Assembly (NCBI RefSeq): GCF_032062135.1
Contig: NC_092860.1
Span: forward strand, 127,256,333-127,320,332
DNA length: 64,000 nucleotides
Reading direction: 5' to 3'
From: Pyxicephalus adspersus
Lineage: Eukaryota; Chordata; Amphibia; Anura; Pyxicephalidae
The notes under the pieces were generated by a model. That model searched no databases, was not told where the DNA came from, and was given only the letters and a program-made list of their open reading frames with translations. Shown piece by piece: positions 48,531 through 62,139 of the stretch. Numbering within the stretch: position 1 is the stretch's first letter; each line of letters begins with the position of its first letter. A program made the translations under genes and the position numbers.

Positions 48531-49707
48531 ACTGTTTCATTGAACAGAAATCCCCACACACAGATGACAATTTTTACTGGAATTGTGCTGAAATTGGGCC
48601 AGCTTGTAATTTTCTAGCAATCATAATGCATTAGTGAAGAAGAGCTGTTTGTTTTTATTTTATTGTATCTACCCTAAATGGTGTTAAATCGGTTTATTAA
48701 GATTACCACATTTACTTCATGGATAATATTCTTTGCTCTTTTGTTTTATAACTTGCCATCCTCTGTGTATTCTTTCCATTCGACTGATCACATGCAATAG
48801 CTCGATGGTTGGAGTGATCAGGGACGCGGATGTCTTTGTGCCTACAGACGCCTAAAATGCAAGTTTGGTCCTGCTGACATTAGTTATGGTGCCTGACCAA
48901 ATAGCATTAGTTCATATTCTGGATGAACAATGCCTTCCATTCCTGATATGGCTTGTAGAAGTTACTCCCTTGATTTATATTCCTGTGAGATTGGCTCCAG
49001 CATATGGGATTTATCTCTGCTGACACATTTGGTAAGAAAACTCTCATTTTATGTCATGAGATCAGAAAGAGTGTGGTTGAAGAATGACATACTTTTGTAT
49101 CCTAGAGCCCAGCCAGAGACTCATTTAACCCCAGTGAACTCCAGATCGCCCTGGGAACAAATCATGTACGAGGTTCAAAGCTATGATAGGCCTTGTTTCA
49201 CTTTAGCAAAATAATAAGAGCTCCCATAGGATTGGGAGGAGAGTGTGACCCAATATCAACCATTATTGTTTATTGTCCAGGCCCAGTCAGTTGTGATTCA
49301 GCTACAGGATTAGAGGGTAAGGAATTTTCTACTTTTCCACTTTTTTCCTTGCCTTTTTTTCCATGTTCTTCTATGGATATAGCAATTTAACAAAACACAC
49401 ACTGTATATGAGGGTTGGGTGAAATCTAATATGAGCGTCCCACACCCACGCTTTATTTACAGAAACATAGAATTATACAAAATAAAAGTAGCCTGATATA
49501 TAAAAGTGCTGTGACATGCGTATTCAATACACTTAGTTTCTTGCAGTGTTGTAGTTTACTTTATTCATGGCAATACCCTATGCAACTTTTCTGTGGCAGC
49601 CCATTGCATAGCATTTGGAGTAGATCCAGACTCCCCAACCATAAAGAATAGCTATATATTATGTACAAAATCTTTACCATATAAATGAAGAAAGGTGTAT
49701 CTCTTTT

Positions 49708-49770
49708 TTATTATTAATATTATAATTATACATAAACAGGATTTATATAGCGCCAACATATTACACAGCT
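49708..49770 (-). repeat. L2-tailed SINE, tail fragment
   Basis: 'aaacaggatttatatagcgc', 'caacatattacacagctctt', preceded by TTA-rich sequence. Confidence 0.8.
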
Positions 49771-49812
49771 CTTCTTCTAATGTATTTGTATGCAGTGTAT
49801 CTTCTAGGATAG

Positions 49813-50130
49813 TGTAATTAATATTATTGTACAGTATTTATATAGCGCTGACATATCACGCAGCACTGTACAAGGTCCATAATTATGTCACTAGCTGTCC
49901 CTCAAAGGGTCTCACAATCTAATATCCCTACCTCAGTCATATGTCATTATTACAGTCCAAGGTCAATAACCTAACTGCATGTTTTTGGAATGTGGGAGGA
50001 AACCGGAGCACTCAGGGGAAACCCACACAGACATGAGGAGAACCTGCAAACTCCATGCAGATAGTATCCTGGCGAAGGTTTGAACCTGGGACTTGGTGCT
50101 GCAAAGGGCAGAGTGCTAACCTCTGAGCAT
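49813..50130 (-). repeat. tRNA-headed SINE with L2-like tail, full length
   Basis: 'tttatatagcgctgacatat', 'ctcaaagggtctcacaatct', 'ggaatgtgggaggaaaccgg', 'gaaggtttgaacctgggac' (B box), 'cagagtgctaacctctgagc' (A-box part). Some of the inner part is shorter than in the 40.1-kb copy. Confidence 0.9.
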
Positions 50131-51170
50131 TAGTTGATGCGTTTTTATTTATTTAGGTGACCACTCACTATCCTATTGCCTGCAGCGTAGCTCCAACTTG
50201 GACGAAAAACTTACTTTGTGGTGTTGTCCCCTACAACCTCAAGAATCTAGCATTGCTCTGTTCTTCTTCTTGCCCAGTGTCATTCAACCCACTTTTTGTG
50301 GCTCAGTGACTCTGTATTTGGGGTTCACCAAATACCACCGGAAAATGAGGGTGAAGAAGAACTGCAAGTCCTCATTCCCATGTCCAATAATATCTGGAAT
50401 ATGGTATAAATGTAACGTTTTTATAGGTGTGGGGGACAGGCTAAAATGTGGAGGTGGCCTGGGGTAGTAAACCTGCAAGCAAGTGTTAAGATTTGAAGAG
50501 GCTTTATTAGCTGAATAACCTCTGCAAAAACAAAATTTCACATTTGTAGCAGCCTTTAAAACCCAACAAGCCTACTCCCTAAAAGTATTGCTTGCCATCT
50601 CTTGATGGGCCATGTGTAGAGGAAGGGTAGCAGCTGAATTGTTACAGCCCTGGCTGTCAATGTGGCTGAGAATTTGGGGCAGGTTTTTGGTGACTGCTCT
50701 AGGTACATAGAGTCCTTTAGGTGCCTGTGTATTATGCAGCATTTTTTGTGCGCACACTTTCAAATATGTGCTAAACTCAAGAGCACAATCCACTCCTTAG
50801 ACATACACAGATGTGCTACACAGCACACCCCCTTCTGAAAATGCTGATTTTTCTTTGCTGCAGTTTAGTAAGATATAAGGGTCTTGTTCCTCTCCTAGTT
50901 TATGACCACACCAGAAGTAGCAAAATTATAAACTATTCTCTCTACTCTCTTCTCTTCTCAGCATAGTTCTCACACTGCAGCAACGGCACTAACTGACTCC
51001 TTGTGCTGCCTTTTCCTCATTCAAGCGGCGGTTGCAAAAGCCTGATACTAAGGTAAGGTAAGTATATTGCTTTCATTAAAAAATACATTTAATTATGTCA
51101 TATGTATAAAAGTGCATTTATCTGTGCCTTTAAATTTGAGTTTTCTGTCTATCTATATATCGATCTATCT

Positions 51171-51307
51171 CCTAGATTGTAAGCCCTTCCGGACAGGGTC
51201 CCCTACTCCTGTGTTACTGCCTGTATCTGTCTGTCATTTGCAACCCCTATTTAATGTACAGCGCTGCGTAATATGTTGGCGTTATATAAATCCTGTTTTT
51301 TAATAAT
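51171..51307 (+). repeat. L2-tailed (MIR-like) SINE, copy 1 of a cluster
   Basis: 'cctagattgtaagcccttcc', 'cctgtatctgtctgtcattt', 'tgtacagcgctgcgtaatat', 'gttatataaatcctg'. Confidence 0.92.
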
Positions 51308-51330
51308 ATCTATCTATCAATCGATCTATC

Positions 51331-51365
51331 TCCTAGGTTGTAAGCTCTTCAGAGCAGGTTCCTCT
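51331..51365 (+). repeat. L2-tailed SINE, 5' fragment, copy 2 of the cluster
   Basis: 'cctaggttgtaagctcttca', 'gagcaggttcc'; the similarity then ends abruptly. Confidence 0.75.
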
Positions 51366-51450
51366 CTAATGAGCCACCAATTGTGCTGTGAAATCGTTGT
51401 ACTATTTACTCCCTAACTTGTTATCATGCTGTATACTTACCCTCTTATAC

Positions 51451-51597
51451 TCCTAGATTGTAAGCTCTTTGGGGCAGGGTCCTCTCCTCCTGTATCACTG
51501 TCTGTATTTGTCTGTCATTTGTAACCCCTATTTAATGTACAGAGCTGTGTAATATGTTGGCCTTTTATAAATCCTGTTTATTAATAATAATAATAAA
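51451..51597 (+). repeat. L2-tailed (MIR-like) SINE, copy 3 of the cluster
   Basis: 'tcctagattgtaagctcttt', 'ggggcagggtcctctcctcc', 'gtcatttgtaacccc', 'tttataaatcctgtttatta', (TAA)n, running directly into a (ATCT)n microsatellite. Confidence 0.92.
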
Positions 51598-51599
51598 AA

Positions 51600-51651
<52 letters not shown>

Positions 51652-51663
51652 ATCTATCTATCC
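51600..51663. repeat. (ATCT)n microsatellite
   Basis: About 12 clean ATCT units, then catctatctatccatccatc. It starts at the SINE tail. Confidence 0.95.
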
Positions 51664-52722
51664 ATCCATCCTACAGCTTTGCTTCTCTTTCTTGAAACAT
51701 GCGGACCTGTGATTTTGCAGGCTGCAGAAATACCACTCCACCCATTTTCAGGAAAATAAATATGACACTAATTTAATCTGTAGATAGAAGAGACTGCGTA
51801 TTTGAATCACTGTCAACAACTTCTGCTTTGCCTACTCTTACCAATTCAGCAGCAGCAGGCACTCCCCTGTCAGACCTAATTCAGTATCAGAGGAAAGCTT
51901 ATCCTCAGCTAATATGTGAAAAAGAAAGAGCCTAGGCTAAACATAAAATAATCTAATCAATATATGACATGTAAAGCCATTTATATATGTATGAGATTTG
52001 TTCTGCTTTGCTTCTGTATATTTAATAAACTATAACAGCACAAAATGCTTCATTTTTTTTTTTTTTACAATTCTTGAGAATTTTTTTGTGATTTTTAACA
52101 TCAGCCTATAGACACAATGCAATTCCATCCAGCTAAATTCCCCTGGGGATTTGTACATGAATGACAGTTGTTGAGTATGTTTAGATTAAAGTGTTATGGC
52201 TCACACTTCCCGTTTCTCCTTCTATAGTAGGTCCCAGCATTACTTTTTTCATTACTTCTACTATACTATACTATTACTTCTACTGAAATATTTGTATTAC
52301 TCATAACAATATTAATAATATTATTAATAATAAAATCATCATTCTTTTTCTGTAGAGGCAAATGATGGGAGTTTATTTCCTTTTTTTAATATAAGCAGAA
52401 CCCTAGAACTAAATCTCGAACGAAAGTCATAGTAGCTGCATAAGCAAGGTTGAACAAAGGCACAGATCAGAGGCCATGAGGCTGACAACACTGGTTGAGA
52501 TTTCAGTACAGCAAAGCACTGTGTTGTCAGCCAAAACAGAAAAGTAGAACCACACTGAAATAACTAACACTGTTGGATCAACAAGTTTTTGTGTACTTTA
52601 GATATTTTGTCTATGGGGCATTTCATAAGAAACCCACATGCTCTCTATATAATTATAAAAAAAAATCTCACAGCTTTCTGTATCGTTAGCTATTTCCAAT
52701 GGAGAATATTAGCATTTTAAAT

Positions 52723-52863
52723 CATATTATTATTATTAATAATATAGACTATTTATATAGCGCCAAGATATTATGCAGCTCTGTACATTAAATAAGGTTT
52801 ACAAATGACAGACAGATACAGACGGAGGTGAAGACCCTGTCCAAATAAGCTTACAATCTAAGA
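52723..52863 (-). repeat. L2-tailed (MIR-like) SINE
   Basis: 'tttatatagcgccaagatat', 'cagctctgtacattaaataa', 'caaatgacagacagatacag', 'agcttacaatctaagag'. Confidence 0.88.
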
Positions 52864-52892
52864 GTTAAAAAAAAGAAAAAAAAACCTCTAGT

Positions 52893-52977
52893 GTACAGTA
52901 TAACAACTTGGGGAAAACAAAGAGAAAAGTAATACTAAATCAAAAATTGCTTGCATTTCCTATCTGGCGCTAGACAT
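52893..52977 (+). repeat. Direct repeat, left copy (~85 bp)
   Basis: Shares 'aacttggggaaaacaaagag', 'aagtaatactaaatcaaaa' and 'tgcttgcatttcctatctgg' with 53882-53964 at an offset of 987 bases, with few mismatches. Confidence 0.9.
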
Positions 52978-53881
52978 TTAACAATGGGAATCTAATTGGT
53001 TGATATAACATCATATTCTAAAGGTTCATATACAACACAACACAAGATTTAATTGGTGCTGTGGCTTTTTATTTGTTTTTTAATTGGGGAATGAAAGCCT
53101 GGGGTCATCAACTTCAGTCCTCAATGGCCACTTACATGACCAGGGTAGCTTGGACTTTCTAACCCATCCTTCACAACCACCATCAGAACCTCCACCTCCC
53201 CCAGACCCCCCACCTGCTTACCAACCACTCCCCCACCCAAACATCAATCTAGGAATTAAATCGGCTGGCAAACAGCCATTTATTTAAACACCATTAAAAA
53301 AATTAACCATTCAAGTAATTAACAAATATCCAATAATAAATTATTGACATAAATACATTTAAATAATAAATACATTTACACTTTTGATATGCAAGCATAC
53401 ATTAACATAACATAACACTCCATTATTATTACTTAACCGGGATTATATAACGCAAACATATTACATTGAATATAACCTTGCCGTCCAGCACCACCTCAGG
53501 AGCAATAATCATTTGTTCACCATAAAGGGGGAGACCCCACCAAAGAGGATCCCCCCTGCCAAATTCCACCACTTTACCAATACACCGGATCCTTGCCTTC
53601 CAAGAGCCCAACCACTAAAATTAACCACACTTTCAAATTATAATTATAACTATAAAAGGGGTGGGGGTGGGCATGAAACTTTCTCTTACAAAACAGGGCC
53701 TCTCACTTCCATGCAGCCCCTTTTACCTCATCCTATTCCTAATCCCCTCCTACCCTATGCTTCACACTAGCACAGCCCCCTCTAGCCTTACTACATTTTA
53801 TTATCCCTTAACACCCCTGGGCTAGGCCTCCCACCCCCGTTATGTAGGCCCTGTGCCTAATGTTTTACTGTATCTGGCCTC
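52978..53881. other. C-rich segment between direct repeats
   Basis: About 0.9 kb with a proline-rich open frame (53084-53287: 67 codons, LTHPSQPPSEPPPPPDPPPA), an AT-rich middle, a SINE tail (53423-53470) and a C-rich part. Probably an inserted or duplicated repeat unit. The frame matches no family I know and I do not call a gene. Confidence 0.5.
53423..53470 (-). repeat. L2-tailed SINE tail fragment
   Basis: 'gattatataacgcaaacata' followed by 'ttacattgaa' after an ATTATTATT stretch. Confidence 0.6.
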
Positions 53882-53964
53882 TCTGTATACCAACTTGGGG
53901 AAAACAAAGACAAAGGTAATACTAAATCAAAAACTGCTTGCATTTCCTATCTAGTGCTAGACAT
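53882..53964 (+). repeat. Direct repeat, right copy (~83 bp)
   Basis: Partner of 52893-52977: 'aacttggggaaaacaaagac', 'aggtaatactaaatcaaaa', 'ctgcttgcatttcctatcta'. Confidence 0.9.
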
Positions 53965-56900
53965 GAATGTGGTGTGCACAAACTTTTTTTTAGACTATAA
54001 TGGAAAAACAAAACAACAACCAATTTTGTATTCATTTAGAGTGTGCTTGCATAACTGACAGTTGTGTTTTTGGAGACACACCATTGTCCTGTACATAGCA
54101 TGAGGTCGCTATGTGCACGCATCAGCCTATTAAGCTGACATTACTGACAATAGGAAAGGAAATGATAGAGCTTTAGGGAATGGCTTACAGAGAGCATTCT
54201 GTATGATCGACAGGTTCTCTTTACATGTAAAAACTCACATGACAGCACACCTGGCTCTCTGCTAGTCATTCCTATGTTATGAAATAATCCATGTTTTAAA
54301 GACTTGCTAATAACTTGAAAAACCATAGCTAATTAACAAAAAAAAAAAGCTGAAACAAACTTACATGTGGTCAGCTTCTGGTTCATGTTTGCCTCAATTT
54401 AAAAGACAAATCCATGTTTTGTAAGTAGGGATGACCAAAATCAAGAACTTTCAGTTCCTTTTAATTGCAGTGAAAATGTGAGATTTTATTAAATGCATTG
54501 GAGACAGCTAGAAAGGTAAAATTAAAGTGTCTGTTAATGGTGCAAATGGCTCCTGTGAGTTAGGAAAGCTCAATTTATTACTTTTAAACCAGTATTTTAC
54601 AACTTTGTATTTAAACAGTGTAAAAGGTAAAAACAAATAAAGCAACAGCATCCACATAATGATCAAATGCACAAACAAATAAAACATTGCTACATTAAAT
54701 GAAAATGAATTTTAGAGTAGATCAGTCTTTTATTCAAACAAAATGTGTAAGTATATAAAGTATATAAAGGAAGAAAGAAAGTATAATGGTATACGCGACA
54801 TTCAATTGGCAATAAGCATTAAAATAAATATTATATTAAAAAATGTTTTTTGATATAGTGATGTAACAAAGCCTGACATCAGTTAAAAGCAATCCAGTCT
54901 AGCAAATTGCCATTTAGTATGGAGGCCCCCACTCAGGCCACCGTGGTTAAGATCTCCCTTAATGCAGATGCTCTCTCTGGCTAAAAAGAGTTTCTTTGCT
55001 GTGTTTCTTGGTGGTGAATCCATTTTGGAACATATACTATGTAAGTGCTAAGTTCCACCACCTTCTTTGAATTATAAAATGTAATTTTAGTAGTGTATAC
55101 ATTTATGATCTTTGTTATTTATAACACTTACCTCCAGTACACCTGAGGAAGCAAACCTGTTTCTGCGAAATGCGTGAGAGAATGTAAACTGATTTGTCTT
55201 TATGGAGGACCCCATTTATGTAATTTGGAATCAAGTGTTTGGTTCATTATATTTATTTCAGAATGTGATTTGGACCTCTAATGACATTCACACTATTTAG
55301 AAGGTACAGTATCTGTGTACAGCATTGCATGATTTTGTATGTCTCTCAGGAACAGTTTTATTAATTTGTTTTTATTATATTGTGATTAAATTAAATTTAT
55401 AATGTTGCAAATTGAAAATCCTGTAATACTGTAATACTTATCAAAAATGTGGCCTAAGCAATCTAATAAATGAAATTGAAAGTTAAAGATTTCTAAGTAA
55501 TTTAAAAATCTGTAGAATTCCACTATGTAGAATACAATTCTATATTAACTGTAAAAAGTAGGCTCTTCTTTAAAAAAAAAAAAATACTGTTCATGAAGAC
55601 ACAGATGATGAGGTACCTGACTAGGTCTGAATGTATATTTATTATTTGAACCACTGTGACATTTTTACTATTTCAGTTTAGAATGACATGCATTTAAGGA
55701 GCTTTATTGTAATGCTTTATCTATGTATTTTAGGACAGGATTATGGTGCTAAATAGACCTCATATGATACCATTGACTCTTAACTAGTTTCTGTCATCAC
55801 TGCTGTATTATCTAAAGCAGAAATACAGCTGCTAAATCTTCTCTTCCTATTGATAATGCCGTCACAAAACCTGCTGAAAGTAGAAATGATATCCTCACCA
55901 TGCTGCACCTAACCTTACAAAAACTACAAAATGGGTGGGTATAGGACCAGTCATCTGGCACAAGGGGAGAGGGCAGCATTTTAGGATGCTATTGCCCAGA
56001 TCTGTAAGACACACACAAAGCACACATATCTTGTATGATGACAATATTTTTTTTTATCCTTGAATTCAGCTTTAAGGCTAAATTCCAGACAGAAATTAAA
56101 AAATTAAATACATATTAAGGGAATTTGTAATTCTGACCATCTAGTTCTGAGATTTACACAGTTCCGCCACACTGTTTGGCAGACAGGAGACCTAATTGCT
56201 CTACTGCAGATAAGTGACATCCTGAGGTCTCTCCTTTAGCCTGTGTTTGGGAAATAAAGAATGAAGATGCAGCAGAATGATAATCTTGTCTCTCTGTCAC
56301 TCTGGTCCTTTTCGTTTTCTTCATTTTTCTTCCTCATTCTTTCTTGGTCATTAAAGAGTTACAAGAGCTTGTAGAAGAGCTCACCCCCTAAGATCACCCA
56401 CAACCTCAGTTGTGTTTAGCAAAAGATTTCTTCTGCAAGTCATGCAAACCGCCCCTCCAAGCCTCCATCCTGCACACGAGGGAGCAGGGAAGCCCCGTTC
56501 GTATCTAGGTGTCCTCAGTTTGTTGGATGTCCCTAACCGGGAGACTACCTGTACATTTTTTCTTAGGCTGGATTCACACTGTTGTGCTGGGGTATACATT
56601 GGTGGGCTTTAGTGCCAGTCATTTACAATAACAACCCCCACCTTTTTTTGTTTGTTTTAATGCATTAGGCAACTCATTCTTACCCACACACACTCAGCAT
56701 TTTAAAACTCTCTATACAGCAACAGTCTGGAATATGCTGTACACTCATACCAAAAGTGATAGAAAGGCCTTGAAGCAGAATAATATTTGAATTTGCACAA
56801 AATTTTATTTTAGAAGGCTGATGCAGCTGGCAGTGATAACATCAGTTTATTTTGGTAATGCACAGTATATTCCTAGCAAAAGAGCCAAACCAGGGATGGG

Positions 56901-58836
56901 GTAAAGTTGTGCTAGGATGTTGTATGTTCTGGGATAACTGGACAGAATACTCATATACTTTAAAATATAGGAATGGAAAGACAGCATGCTAGAGCCTGAT
57001 GAGTTCCTAATATGTGTACAAGCAAAACATTGCTGTAGCTCTGTTAAATCCATTATCAAACTAAAATGGGAGCAATTTAGTCTCAGAGTTTTGAAATACT
57101 AAAACAATAGGGATGTATTGATTCTGGCCACAATTCATACAGAGGCTTGAAGTGAAGGGCAACCAGTATCCATTCCATATACATGTGGGCAGTATATTTT
57201 TGCAGATAAAATACTCCCACTATGCACGATTCAGATGTAAAACGGAACCTGGTATACAAAAGGTTGGAAATTACTTTTTACTAATATAGATATACAACAT
57301 GTTTGTGATTTACAAAAAGGCATGAAATGGAGAACCATATCTCAAGTTCCAACAACAGGTATTTCCATCGCTGATATATTATTCTGGCTATACCACCCAA
57401 AGCATGGACCTATTTGGTTCTAATGTCATTATAAGGATCAGTAACAGGCATTTTCCTGCCCAATCCAATGAAATCATATTCTCAAAAAAGATGTAACGTT
57501 TGTCCATAACACAAAAGAGACACCAAATGCCAGTGTCCAAAATCTTCTTTGCAACCAGGCTTATGCTAGAATGACTGTTTTCAGGCTTGTACTTTGTCTA
57601 CAATTATTGTCAATTATACTATAGTGTATACAATTTGGTTGTCTTCTAAAAGTAAAATATATGTCCTTGGAATATTACAAAAAAACTCAGCTACCAAAAC
57701 ACAAATGAGAGGCTTAAGGTTAACGGTGTGCCCCACACCCAGCTATTGATCAAATGAGGCATATGTGGCATCAAAATGGTTTTACCTGTAAAATATATGA
57801 AATAAAAAAAGAGTAAGGCATGTATTAATACTGTATTACTCTGCATTTTGTAAATGTATAGCATAATGGTATATCACTGCAAGTAAAAATATACCTTTGC
57901 CTAAAAATACATTACAATACTACATTAAAATCAAGACACAAATACATACTGTACATGTAGACACAACTTCCTATTTAGGTATTATTATTACAAGAAGAAG
58001 AAGCAAGCACTTTGATTTTTGGCACATCTTTTATGGATAACTATTTAAATTAAAAAGGAACTTCCCTAATATTTAGTCAAACTGTGCTTGTATGCCACAC
58101 TGTGCAACTCCTACCCCACAACCCTAATTCTTTCCCTCTCTTGCACTTTTCTCCACCATTATTTTATATCTATTTAAACAACGTGCCCATATTTGAACAA
58201 ACCTGTTCCATAAGGTCCACATAATGTGCTTTTGTGTCAGATTGTGGATGGGGCAGTGGAGACATGAGGTGGAGACAAGCGGAGCATGGGGGCGGTGGAC
58301 CCCATGTCATTTCTGCCACCTTTGGCTACATCTACCACTAAAGTGATGGTCACACTCTTTTATTTAGTCATATTTGGGTGTTTTCTAACTGCTTAGGTCA
58401 GAGTAAAGGAGATTGATAACTACTGCCAAATGAAGCAGACCTGATGAAATCTATCAACACAGACTAACCTCACATTTATTGAATAATTCCAAATTATCAT
58501 TTGGCATGGCCCTAGAGCCACCTGATGCCCCCCAGCAATTAGTAACAATACTATATTTAGGGTTTTTGTAATCAACATATAATGTTGGTGACGTCATTCA
58601 CCCATACCTAAGTTTTTCACTTTTGCCCATCCCTTATGCAATATACTATAAATAGTACATCTTATAGCCCATATAGTTCAGATATGTATTTCATTTTATG
58701 AAACACAAACAAATATTTTTAGATGTTTTGATGGAAAAGAGAACTGTAGTTGCCATATTGCGCTATGAAGTGCACAATTTTTTTGGGAAGCTGCTATATG
58801 TTTAGAAGGTCTCACACAGCTTATGCAGCAGCAAAA

Positions 58837-58880
<44 letters not shown>

Positions 58881-61800
58881 GTTTTTCACTCTCTACCCAG
58901 CAGTGTGTTTGATGTCTGTGGTTTTCTAATTCGTGGCCCCTATGTTTCATAGGGGTGGTGAATTAAACTGAAACCCACAGAGGGGAACCAACATTTACAA
59001 TCTCTTTTACTTTCTATTATTTTCCTTTTTTTAAAACACCCATTATAAAAGTAAAACCTAAATAAGAGATATAACCATTTAAAAGTTTTTACGATATACA
59101 TATACAAAGGATGTTAATCATTAGAAATCTTATTTTTTTAATGTATAATTTGTGATTGTATATGGACTTTGCACCCATATACATTCACCTACTAATACAC
59201 TCATACGGTCTTTCTCGGTCTTGTTATGCTCTAGAAGTTGTGGATAACAAAAACCAAAGTCTTAAAGGGAACTAAATACTTTTAGTGTGGGTGAGCTTTT
59301 CAAAAAAGAGTGATTAATTTGTCAAATTTAAAGAATTTTCATTTGCTGCCAACTTCCCTAATTTCACTTAGAATCAAGCACTTTAAAACATGAGGAGACT
59401 TTAAGGCAGCACATATAGGACAGTAAATGTATAAAAACATTTTCTCCTCCCAAAAACCATTACCTCCTGCTGAGTTTTTCTTTTTTTTGGGTTTACTTTA
59501 AAGCAAAATGCTCTCATTCCAGATTCCTCCCACAGCAAAATCCAAAGTGGGTAAACATTCTGACTTTAGCACATCTGCTATATGTTGTGAAATGCATTAT
59601 TAGCCACTCTTTGGTATGGTGTGTTGTCTGCCAAATCTTTTTCATTTGCAGGTTTTCTTTTTACACCCCAAACATGTTCTTCATGGTAGGGCAGCAATGG
59701 TTGCCACCCTTTGCATGACTGGAGACTTGTTTTTGTTGAGACATTTGGGCCGGAGTTCTTATGTAAATCTTGTACATACAACCAAGGCCCTTCATTTTAT
59801 ACATTTTACTGCTTGCGTCACCAGCAGATTAGCACACATTCGGAATGATTAAACATACCTTTAACAAAGGATCTTTTTTATTGACATATCTCAAGGGATA
59901 CTCCTGTAGTAAACACTGCATCATGCATGTGTACAGTACATGAGAAGGAATTTGGTATGTACAGTATAATCTCCATCGATTCTAAATGAACAGGAGGCTG
60001 TCTTTAATCTGCGGCAGGTTAAAACAAGTGTGTTTTGATAAACTGTAACAATGTTTTTGTTGTCATGGGAAAAAAACTTTTTTTAAGCAAAGGGAAGTCA
60101 TGTTATCAATTGGTCTTACAAAACTGCTTAATTGGAGTCATATGCTAGATATTGCCTAAAACTAAACTCCTGGTATAACAATACAATTAAAAAGTTATGC
60201 ACTCATTAAAAATAATTTAATTTATTTTTAAATACAATTGCAAATCATCTGAAACTATATTAGCTTTTTGTAATTCATTGCACAAAGTTCATGGTGAGAG
60301 AGAAAAAAACTAAACCTAATCCTTTGTCAGGCTATACTGTATTGCATGGTGCTGTCTGTGCCATACCAATAGGTACAAAATACTCTATGAAAGTCTTTTA
60401 TTTGCCTGTATCAACATACTAAATATCCCCAAATATAAAATGATGAAAATATACTTTATTAAGTGTCACGAACCATAGTTATTAGAAATTTAAAACCATT
60501 GTAACCCATGTAACCCATGGAGCACAATATTTTCATCGACATATGTTTTTATAGAAGTTGGTTGTTCAGGACAATTTTAATATATCTCCAAAATGTGAAT
60601 AAACTTCTATCCCCAACATAGATCTAAGAAGGTAAAAATACAAATATCTTGCTCATGTATCCCATCCAATTGATATGTTAAACATGAACCTTCTGGATAC
60701 TAAAAGTGTCACACATATCTACACATTCACAGAATACAATATTCTGCTTTTTTAGGATATGGAGTTATGGAGATATGAAGATATTATTAAATGCAATCCC
60801 AGGGGCCCTTAAGATACCAATAAAAGGAGGACTACAGTCCATGCAGTCAGAATAAATACAACCAAAGCCTTGGAAAGATAGTATTTTGATGGAAAGATAG
60901 TGAGATAGTGTGTTCCGTCAGGAAGAGTGACCCAATATTGAAAAAGAATTAACTCAAAATCTGTATTATTACTAATTATGGTAATGTCTACATACCTTTT
61001 CAAACATACCAGATTGATGATATTGTATATTATTATAACTCTATAACCCTAAAGGTCTCACAATTCCCTGAAGAAGCCTTGTGGGGTGAAACGCGTTGGA
61101 AACCATTGCTGTAAACAAAATTTGATGTGTTATGCACTTGCAATGTGTTATGCAATTACCACTTTATGATTATAAGATTAGTGTACCTGTGTTAGCCCAG
61201 GGCTAGCGTAGGAGATCTTTGTCTAGTTTTTGGAATGTACAATTTTATTAGTTTTTAAGAAATAATCTTGCCCCACAAAAGCCTGTCTTTCTTTCTCTCT
61301 TTTTCTCACAAACTGCCTCCTTGTGATAGAAAGATGTGACCAGGGAATGCTGCAAGTAGGGCCCACGTTGTAAGAAGCCCGGTAGCCTGACCAGGATTCA
61401 GAATGATTACATGAGTTACATGAGTTGATGAATTACAGCATTCAATCAGATTATGATATCTGCCAGGTTAGCCCCACATGGTGGTTGTCTGTATCATACG
61501 ACCAATTTATATATTTAGGCCAACAATCAACACCGTTTCCAATCTGTGGTAAATACGGTACACACTCAGAAAACATTTGGTGAAGAGTCTCTGTGAAAAT
61601 GTCTTTAGCAGTGGATCATTGGCAGGTAAGTGGTAGATTTAAAGGATTTGGTGGGGGAGGAATAACTACATATTCAGGTAAGATTATCCTCTTTTAAAGC
61701 AGAACTAAAGTCATTGGTGGGTGGAAAGCTTTTGCCATATCAATTATAGAACACAATTTTTCATTTTTGCACCCTGCAGTGGTGACAGGTTGAAGATCAT

Positions 61801-62135
61801 GCATTCTCTAAAGCCTCCCTCTTCACCCCTTAATTTTTCGAACCAAGATCCTCTTCTGTTTTATCCATCAGGTAGCCACTAATGATGTTCTTGTGCATGG
61901 GAATTTGTGTTTATATCCCTTAATAAGGACAGTAAATGTAAATGTTGATAATTTTGGTACTAGGCAGAAATCTTTCAAAATCCAATTTCATAAATGGTGA
62001 GTGTTGGAAATAGTTATCTGCATTTATTCACATGGTAGAATAGTTCGGCAAAGACCAAAAGTGGCCTGAAATAATAATGGATTGGCCGGCTCTGTCTAAC
62101 CTGGCCAATCATTGCTTGTACACATTTCCTGCCTA
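53965..62135. other. AT-rich intergenic DNA without recognised gene
   Basis: 8.2 kb with only short chance frames. Landmarks: 'acctgaggaagc…gcgaaatgcgt' at 55141-55176, a CT-rich patch near 56.3 kb, a (TA)n tract at 58840-58878, 'ccctgaagaagcc…gaaacgcgttgg' at 61067-61100, and an AAAGCAGAACTAAAG fragment of repeat family E near 61.70 kb. Confidence 0.6.
58840..58878. repeat. (TA)n microsatellite
   Basis: About 19 uninterrupted TA units. Confidence 0.97.
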
Positions 62136-62139
62136 TTAA

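Noticed and set aside
53084..53287. Proline-rich 67-codon frame as a small gene
   Set aside because: Lies in the C-rich segment between direct repeats; composition explains it and nothing supports translation.
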